Assembly: GCA_029706075.1 (NCBI GenBank)
Contig: JAINUG010000005.1
Location: forward strand, 3,523,001 to 3,587,000
Direction of reading: 5' to 3'
Length of the DNA: 64,000 nt
Source: Aldrovandia affinis
Taxonomy: Eukaryota > Chordata > Actinopteri > Notacanthiformes > Halosauridae
This document shows positions 58,235 through 64,000 of the stretch, in pieces (positions within the stretch are counted from its first letter, which is position 1; every line of letters starts with the position of its first letter). Both the position numbers and the translations under genes were made by a program. Under the pieces are notes generated by a model. That model worked only from the letters and a program-made list of their open reading frames with translations, ran no database searches and had not been told where the DNA came from.

Positions 58235-59658
58235 TATATACACATTACCTCCAATTGGCCCTAGCTCTGTCCTGTCTACAGTGTGGATTCTATAGAATTT
58301 AAATTAGTCACTGGCTCGAAGGCAAGCACATTGGACTCAAGGTGGCATAACTGTAACTCAAAGGCACAATTGGCGATTCCAAAATTGTGCCTTTTGAGTT
58401 AAAAAATAAAAAGAAGAAAGAAAAGAGAGTAAAGTATTGTTGAAAAAATACAGGGTAAAATATTCATTACCATATTAACCATGGAAAAAAACTTTTTTAT
58501 TATCGTCAATCCTAAGGGATAATTGAGAGGCACATTGTGGAGTTGGAGGACAGTTAAAAACGGAGGACGGATCAATCATATCTGTCTGGAACTGAGTGCA
58601 AACTGAAGAGGGGGAGTACTGTAATGAAGTGCTGCTGAAGACCAGAGTCTGGAGACACGGATTGACATGCAATCGATCACCTACTACTCCGTGTGGAAGA
58701 CCCTCCACTGTCAGGAGACCACAGAATGAAGAAGCATGCACAGCGCGACGCAAAGACTACATATTCAACAGAGCTACACAGAGAGTACAGGTGTGATAGG
58801 ACTACATTGAAATGACAGGTGATTCACTGCTACACAGAGAGTATAGGTGTGAGAGCACTACAGAGAGTACAGGTGTGACAGCGGTACAAAAAGAGTGCAG
58901 GTGTAATAGCATTGCCGGGTCTTAAAATCGACAGCAGTACCATCTGTTTTTTTTTAACCCAAGTCAAGGGGAAGATGGGAGACCAGCGGTGAAGAGACCG
59001 AAACAAGCTTTTCAGAAGCAAGAGGACTCGGGTAAGTTTCACACAAATTCAGCTAGTGTAAGCTAGCTAACCAGCTTAACTACTGTTCAAGAAAGCTAGC
59101 CTGCCCTAACATCACTACCTCAATGATCTGTCCAAGATACCACAAAACTAGCTAGCTAGCTCCAACTGCTGACAAATGACAGTCGGTAACCTATTTGGCC
59201 AGCCAGCTAGCTAGCCTGGCCACCTTTATATAAACACGGCATACGAGCACTTGTGTTCGTACACACTGATTTTTATTTTGAGTTTGTTCGTTTGATAGCT
59301 AGCCAGCGAATAATTCTCAGTCAGTGAAGTATCTAGCTAGCTACTTCATACCAGTCTGTATTGGTGAGGCAATTGGAATCTGAATCTGATGGAGCTGGAG
59401 TGGCATTGGCAGCAGAAATGTCTGACCCCAATTCTGAGTTTGTGTCAGACTCTGATTATAAGACGGCTCAAGCCTGTAAAGCATACACTGGTGTTGGAGC
59501 CCATACTGGAAAATGTTCTGTCTCCTCACTGTACGAGCTCAAAATCCTCCACAAATATGTATGTGGTTGTATGTGAGGATTTATATGTGCCTGTCTGTTT
59601 TAAGGGCTACATATTATATATATTATTCTAAGCTTAAAAAATACAAATACAAATACAT
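58235..59658. other. Unassigned; minisatellite and AGCTAG-rich DNA
   Basis: AGCTAGCT words are frequent at 59045-59345. A frame near 59419 (MSDPNSEFVSDSDY) is too short to assign. The minisatellite is listed separately. Confidence 0.4.
58768..58908. repeat. Minisatellite, about four diverged units
   Basis: Units contain CTACACAGAGAGTACAGGTG with tails TGATAGGACTAC or TGAGAGCACTAC. Unit lengths vary from about 25 to 55 bp. Confidence 0.8.
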
Positions 59659-59810
59659 GCGGCCTTCCGCATGGTCTAGTGGTTTAACGTCCGACGCTGG
59701 TCACGGCAACCGGGGTTCGATTCCCCCTCTCCTCCAAAGCACGTGATGTCAGCCGCTGCTTCTTTTCAGTCCGCAGTCTACCAGTTAAGCTCGCACTGAC
59801 ATACACAGAA
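59659..59810 (+). mobile_element. Chimeric SINE: family 1 head on family 2 body, 5' part
   Basis: The head 59659-59727 (GCGGCCTTCCGCATGGTCTA, B box GGTTCGATTCC) matches family 1. From 59728 (CTCCTCCAAAGCACGTGATG, GTCAGCCGCTGCTTCTTTTC) it matches the family 2 body at 43010. It is interrupted after about 59810. Confidence 0.75.
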
Positions 59811-60334
59811 TAATCTGGTTATTGTGAATACTTAAGAAAATAATACGATTGAGTCATTTGCATGCTCTGCAAAAGTATGAGTTTCCATAATACTCCCGTT
59901 TACATGCCAAGTGGTATACAGTCCGATTATTATTCTTTTTTGCTTTGAAGAACACTGGTTTCATAGCGTTCCAGCAAACCCTGATTTGTTCAGGGGTTCT
60001 AGCAAAGAACCCCTCAAACTTTGACACTGGCCATCTTGCCCCCCAAACTACCCAGCAGGCTAACAACAACTCAAAGTGTACAGTACATGCACATGCACAG
60101 TGTAGGTATATGTCATGAAATATTTTGATTATGTCAACATTTCCGACTGAGGTGTTTAATAATGCAATAATGATTTGTAAGATCATTATCATTATCAAAA
60201 AAACACAGATTATGCTTACTCTGATTAAGAGATTACTCTGATTATGATACTAGTCAAGGCATTTACATGACTCATTCCTTACTCAGAGTACTGCCATAGC
60301 CTGAGTAATATGGAATTGTTACTGCGCATGTGAA
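59811..60334. other. Insertion splitting the SINE; unnamed
   Basis: The two halves of the family 2 body lie on either side, so this roughly 520-bp stretch appears to be inserted. It has related phrases near its two ends (GAGTCATTTGCATG at the left; ATTTACATGACTCATTCC towards the right, inverted) but no clean terminal repeat. A small hairpin GGGGTTCT-AGCAA-AGAACCCC is at 59993-60013. Confidence 0.45.
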
Positions 60335-60430
60335 CATGCTCATTGTTTCGGAGGATGTGCAGCTTGGATGGGCAGACTGTTGGTGTCCAATTGACCAGAG
60401 GGGGTTGCAGGTGTAAGACACAGTCGTCCT
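60335..60430 (+). mobile_element. Family 2 SINE body, 3' part
   Basis: GCAGACTGTTGGTGTCCAAT and TGACCAGAGGGGGTTGCAGG match 43123-43160 (GACTGTGGGCGCCGATTGAC, CAGCAGGGGTCGC). Confidence 0.6.
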
Positions 60431-62991
60431 ACAGACTGAAATACCTCCATCTCTGGGCGATCCTATAGCCAGTTATATAGTGCAATACTTAGCATCACTG
60501 ATAATGTTATTTGGCTAGTTGTAATAAGCCAGCTAACACATGACACTAAAACAATCGTGTAGCCTACATGTAAGTCATGAACAGTGAGAGCAAATACTAA
60601 ATAAGATGTTTTAACTACTCAACATTCTATTATCCTGAAATCGCTGCTAACAATAATCCTATCACATGTATTGTGTTGTGTTGTTTTATGAGATCTAACA
60701 GCAGACAAATGTCTAAAAGGCTGCACCAGATTCCAGATTGTATTCAGATTTGCAACAGTGTGACTGAGAATTACTCTGTCTGAATGAGCTAATCCTGTCT
60801 TGTCAATAATTATAGCCTCAGTGATTGGTTCAGTGTAAATCAGCAACACATCACACAGTTGTGGAAATCAACAAAGAGAAACAATTGGAGACTAAGCACG
60901 GTCATTGCTCATTAATGTAAATTAATCTGACAGAAAAACATATCAAATATAAAGAAGTGAATTGCGCTTTGAGAATGAAACAAATACGGCTCATAGAATG
61001 TCCAATCAACTACCAAATGAAACATTCTTTCTAATCACTTGCTAAAAGAACTCACTCACCAAGTACATTATTTTTCAGAACCAATGCTCCAAAAGGTTAA
61101 TGGGATGAGCTACGCTGCAGCCCCATCAATCAAATGATTCCTAATGGAATTTTGGTAACACTTTGTGTGCACTCCACTAGCCTTAACTAAAATTTTATCT
61201 GACTTAAAATGACAGTATATTCACTGCAGAGAGAGAAAAAGAATCATCTCTTTAGAACACCTTTCTTGCCATTCATGGTTCACAGCGCAAATCGAAAGTG
61301 TCTCTGTGCCTCTATTAGATAAAGGACAAACTTGATGACATGCTGGGTTATTGAAAGTAGAAACACAAACTGCACTGTGTTCGTGTTAAAAAGTGTAAAG
61401 AGTACGTAAGCACATACTTTCATTCCTTTATATGTAGTATATGAATGAAAGTATAAATGGAATGTGCAGGGCTTTACAGCTGAATTTATTATCACTACAG
61501 TTTGTGGAAATGTGTATGTCATCCCGATGCTGCACAATTAAGGATCCAACCTATTTTATAACATAAAATATGAGGGTAGCATTATATTTTACAGTTTACC
61601 CCATGGCATTAGGGGCTGACAACATCCTTAGAGATTTTCATTTAGGATAATGTATTACTGTAGCATCCACCTTTTTTATTTTTCTTGTTTACACAGTATC
61701 CTATTCATACTTAAATAACTGTATAATTCAAATAAATGTAAAAATTCTGTAAAAATTCAAACCTATTTATGGCCCTAGTCAAAACTCTTGTCTGTGAAAT
61801 CAATTTATAATAATTAATATTTTGTTCCTAAATGGGTATTTCAGACTTGGAAGACTGCATAATAGGTATAGATTTAATTATCTGCTCTCTATTAAAACAA
61901 ATAATAACAGCAGTCCAAAATACATTTTCCCAGTATAGTGTGACAAAATTGTTTTTATTTCTCGTTTATGTTTTACCAGAAATCAATTTATGGTGTTAAA
62001 TAAATCTGAAAACAAATTGGATATGGTAAACTGTGTCTATATTTGAAAAATCAACAGGATAGAGGGCTATCTCTCATGTCAATCCAGAAATGTGACTGTG
62101 CACAGAGCTTATGGAGAGATAGGGTTTTTTCATTGAGTTCAGAAATGCTCTGTATTAACAGAGATAAGGTGGATTTTGTACAGCTTACCTGAGCTCATTG
62201 GGTAAATCGCTGAAAGTGATGCCATGTCATTTGAATAACTAGAAAAAACATATTTTAAAAAGTATTTAAAAAACTGCAATCAAACCATTAGCCACACCGA
62301 CCTCCAGCACTAGTTGTTCCTGTCCATCACTAATAAAAAAATAAAATAAAATAGCTAGGTATGGAACAAAAGGTACTTTAAGCTAAAGTTGTTCAGTTTA
62401 TTAGCACTGATGTGGAGATGGCATCTTTCCTCTTTGACAAGTGAGCAAGGCTCGTTAGCATTTTCTAGGATAGCTATCACATGTAACAAGCCTGCCTTGA
62501 CATGGTTCTGTAGTTGTAAAAGCTACAAACAAGCAGTGGTTGATGGGCACACTTGCCATGGCTGATCAGGTCTAGCTACAGTTGATTGTATGCGTCCGTG
62601 AATTAGTGAATGCTTAAATAACAATATAGGAAATCTGGAATCAAATATATTTACACATGAATTTTCTTTCTATAAAATAAATCACTTGATATTTTCCGCG
62701 ATCAGCAATGAACTGTGAACTGGGAATACGAGTCTATGGTCCAAAGAACTACAGGCACTTCCATTGTCATGGGCTTACTAACACTACCTCTCGTGCAGTG
62801 ATGTTGAATTGCTTAGTATACCTTCAACGTTATAAATGACTTACCATTAAGCAATGTTAGATAAAACCATAACACACCAGATCCAGGTCCTTGAAGATGA
62901 TGGGCTAGCTTTAATAACTGATAGGCTAGTGACACAACCAGCTAGTACTTGCTAGCGAGCTTAGCTATCAAGCAAAGCAAGCAAGCTGTCC
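60431..62991. other. Unassigned AT-rich, apparently single-copy DNA
   Basis: No repeats, genes or RNA motifs recognised over 2.5 kb, the longest such stretch in the window. The parts 61085-61550 and 61990-62240 have a unique texture and could hold regulatory sequence. Confidence 0.4.
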
Positions 62992-62996
62992 CTCTC

Positions 62997-63584
62997 TGTT
63001 ACAGCCACAGCCTCAATTTGTTTATTTTTTGTGTTTCCTCGTCTTTTCCCTTTTCCCTTTCCCCTGTGTTCCTGTTCTCCCAATCAGTTTTTGTGTTTGT
63101 GTGTGTGTGTTGTGAGTGCGGGTTTCCTCCTCGGCATTCTCTGGCTCCCTCCTGATCTGTGACACCTGCTCTGCCTCTGCCTGCACACCTGTCATCAATT
63201 ATCATCAGCCCTGCAGTGTATATCAACCCCGGTTTCTCATCCACTCACCATCAGATCGTTGTATCCACTTTGGTGGTAGCTACATGCATCTAGACCATTC
63301 CTAACCGTGATCTCTGTCTGTTTTTTATGTTTATTCATTCACTCCGTGTCCAGGTCCACTCCGTGCCTACCCACCTGCCTGCCTGCCCGCTTTCCTGCCT
63401 GCTTGCCTGTCCGCCTGCCTGCTTACCCGCCTGCCTGCCTGCCCGCTTACCTGTCCTGCCTGCCTCCCTCGTCTGCTCTTACCATCGCTTCCCTACCCCA
63501 GTCTTTGTTCATAATAAATGCTTCACTTTACTGAATCCTCAGTGTCCGTGTCTGCGTTTGGGTCCGATCTGTGTCATCCTAACA
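62997..63584 (+). mobile_element. Solo LTR (Ty3/gypsy-like)
   Basis: Starts TGTTACAG and ends CCTAACA, with TGTTA/TAACA inverted termini. A perfect 5-bp duplication CTCTC flanks it (62992-62996 and 63585-63589). A TATA-like TGTATATC lies at about 63216, AATAAA at about 63512, and GTCTGCGTTTGGGTCCGATC near the end, typical of fish gypsy LTRs. Length 588 bp, with no internal region. A CCTG-rich microsatellite lies inside. Non-coding. Confidence 0.88.
63368..63470. repeat. (CCTG)n-rich microsatellite within the LTR
   Basis: Interrupted CCTGCCTG/CCCGC units. Confidence 0.9.
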
Positions 63585-63589
63585 CTCTC

Positions 63590-63801
63590 GTAACATGCTA
63601 ATATATTTAGCTAGGCAACTGACAAGAGAGAATTTCTAGATTAATGTTATATTTATCAGAATTGTCATGTGATTAGCTAGCTAGCTAACCTAGCTTAAGT
63701 GGCAAATAAGAGTTTAAAAGTAGGGCTAGCCAGCCACTGTGCTAAATGGCTTGTAAGGTCCTATTCAGTTTCAACGAACATCCTGGGAGTTTGTTGGGAT
63801 A
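63590..63801. other. Unassigned DNA
   Basis: AGCTAGCT-rich; nothing recognised. Confidence 0.5.
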
Positions 63802-64000
63802 CACAGTGTAATGAAAGCAGGTGCTTCCACACAGGTGTGGTTCCTGAGTTAATTAAGTAATTAACATTCCATTATGCTTAGGGTCATGTATAAAAATGCT
63901 GGGCAGGCCCATTTGCTATTATTTTGGCTACTATGGCTAGAAGAATAGATCTCAGTGACTTTGAAAGAGCTAAGTGATTTGGTGGGGGATATCTGGCAGG
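63802..64000 (+). mobile_element. 5' end of a Tc1-like element, cut by window edge
   Basis: The terminal repeat CACAGTGTAATGAAAGCAGG follows TA. The 5' UTR ATAAAAATGCTGGGCAGGCC leads to an ATG at 63933 reading MARRIDLSDFERAK, then a TGA at 63975-63977. The early stop shows that the transposase was already broken. The remainder lies outside the window. Confidence 0.85.

Noticed and set aside
62949..63593. Leu/Pro/Ala-rich frames at the right end
   Set aside because: They come from the CCTG-type repeat inside the solo LTR.

Overview
This window looks like repeat-dense, gene-poor nuclear DNA from a ray-finned fish. The evidence is many Tc1-like relics typical of fish, tRNA-headed SINEs, an L2-clade LINE whose 3' tail carries the CGCTCT-GGATA-AGAGCG hairpin known from eel UnaL2, and long AC, GA, CT and AAT microsatellites. 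The UnaL2-like tail (one copy has a TGTAA-repeat end) fits an eel or other early-branching teleost, but such tails are widespread in fish, so the species call is weak. I found no convincing host protein exon, rRNA, functional tRNA or CRISPR. Every recognisable protein-coding trace is transposon-derived, and every one is broken.

Layout. 1-7.6 kb: Tc1-like relics (1.46-2.56, 2.85-3.18, 5.56-5.70 kb) in unassigned DNA. 7.6-14 kb: two candidate LTRs, a 7SL-RNA-like fragment, a Tc1 relic, a complete SINE with a 14-bp target duplication, a Tc1 3' half, and a 169-bp palindromic MITE with a perfect 8-bp duplication. 16-20 kb: a V-SINE-like element, then a PIF/Harbinger copy split by a nearly complete Tc1-like element. 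23.6-28.3 kb: Tc1 and L2 fragments, a piggyBac-like element bounded by TTAA, and a second Harbinger copy in opposite orientation that keeps the empty Tc1 target site. 28.3-37 kb: microsatellites, candidate conserved noncoding DNA, and the L2 LINE with an almost open reverse transcriptase frame. 37-43 kb: a hAT MITE inside a tandem duplication, a V-SINE, an old CR1-like LINE, a 184-bp CT tract, a perfect 21-bp hairpin and SINEs. 43-49.6 kb: candidate regulatory DNA with an RFX-type X-box, a Tc1 relic, SINEs and L2 tails. 50.2-55.2 kb: a multi-layer nest (Tc1 > LINE > hAT > foldback element, with a separate SINE in the same Tc1). 56.6-58.2 kb: a complete-ended Tc1 of the family that hosts the nest. 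59.6-64 kb: a chimeric split SINE, a solo LTR with a 5-bp duplication, and a Tc1 start cut by the window edge.

How the parts relate. The L2 LINE and at least two SINE types share the same 3' hairpin, consistent with SINEs using L2 reverse transcriptase. The Tc1, hAT, piggyBac and Harbinger copies lack intact transposases and would need help in trans. Nested insertions and target-site duplications give a relative insertion order at three sites: 17-20 kb, 37 kb and 50-55 kb. Four non-repeat stretches (about 23.05-23.29, 30.68-31.06, 43.82-44.23 and 47.64-47.99 kb) are the best candidates for host regulatory sequence, suggesting an intergenic or large intronic setting.
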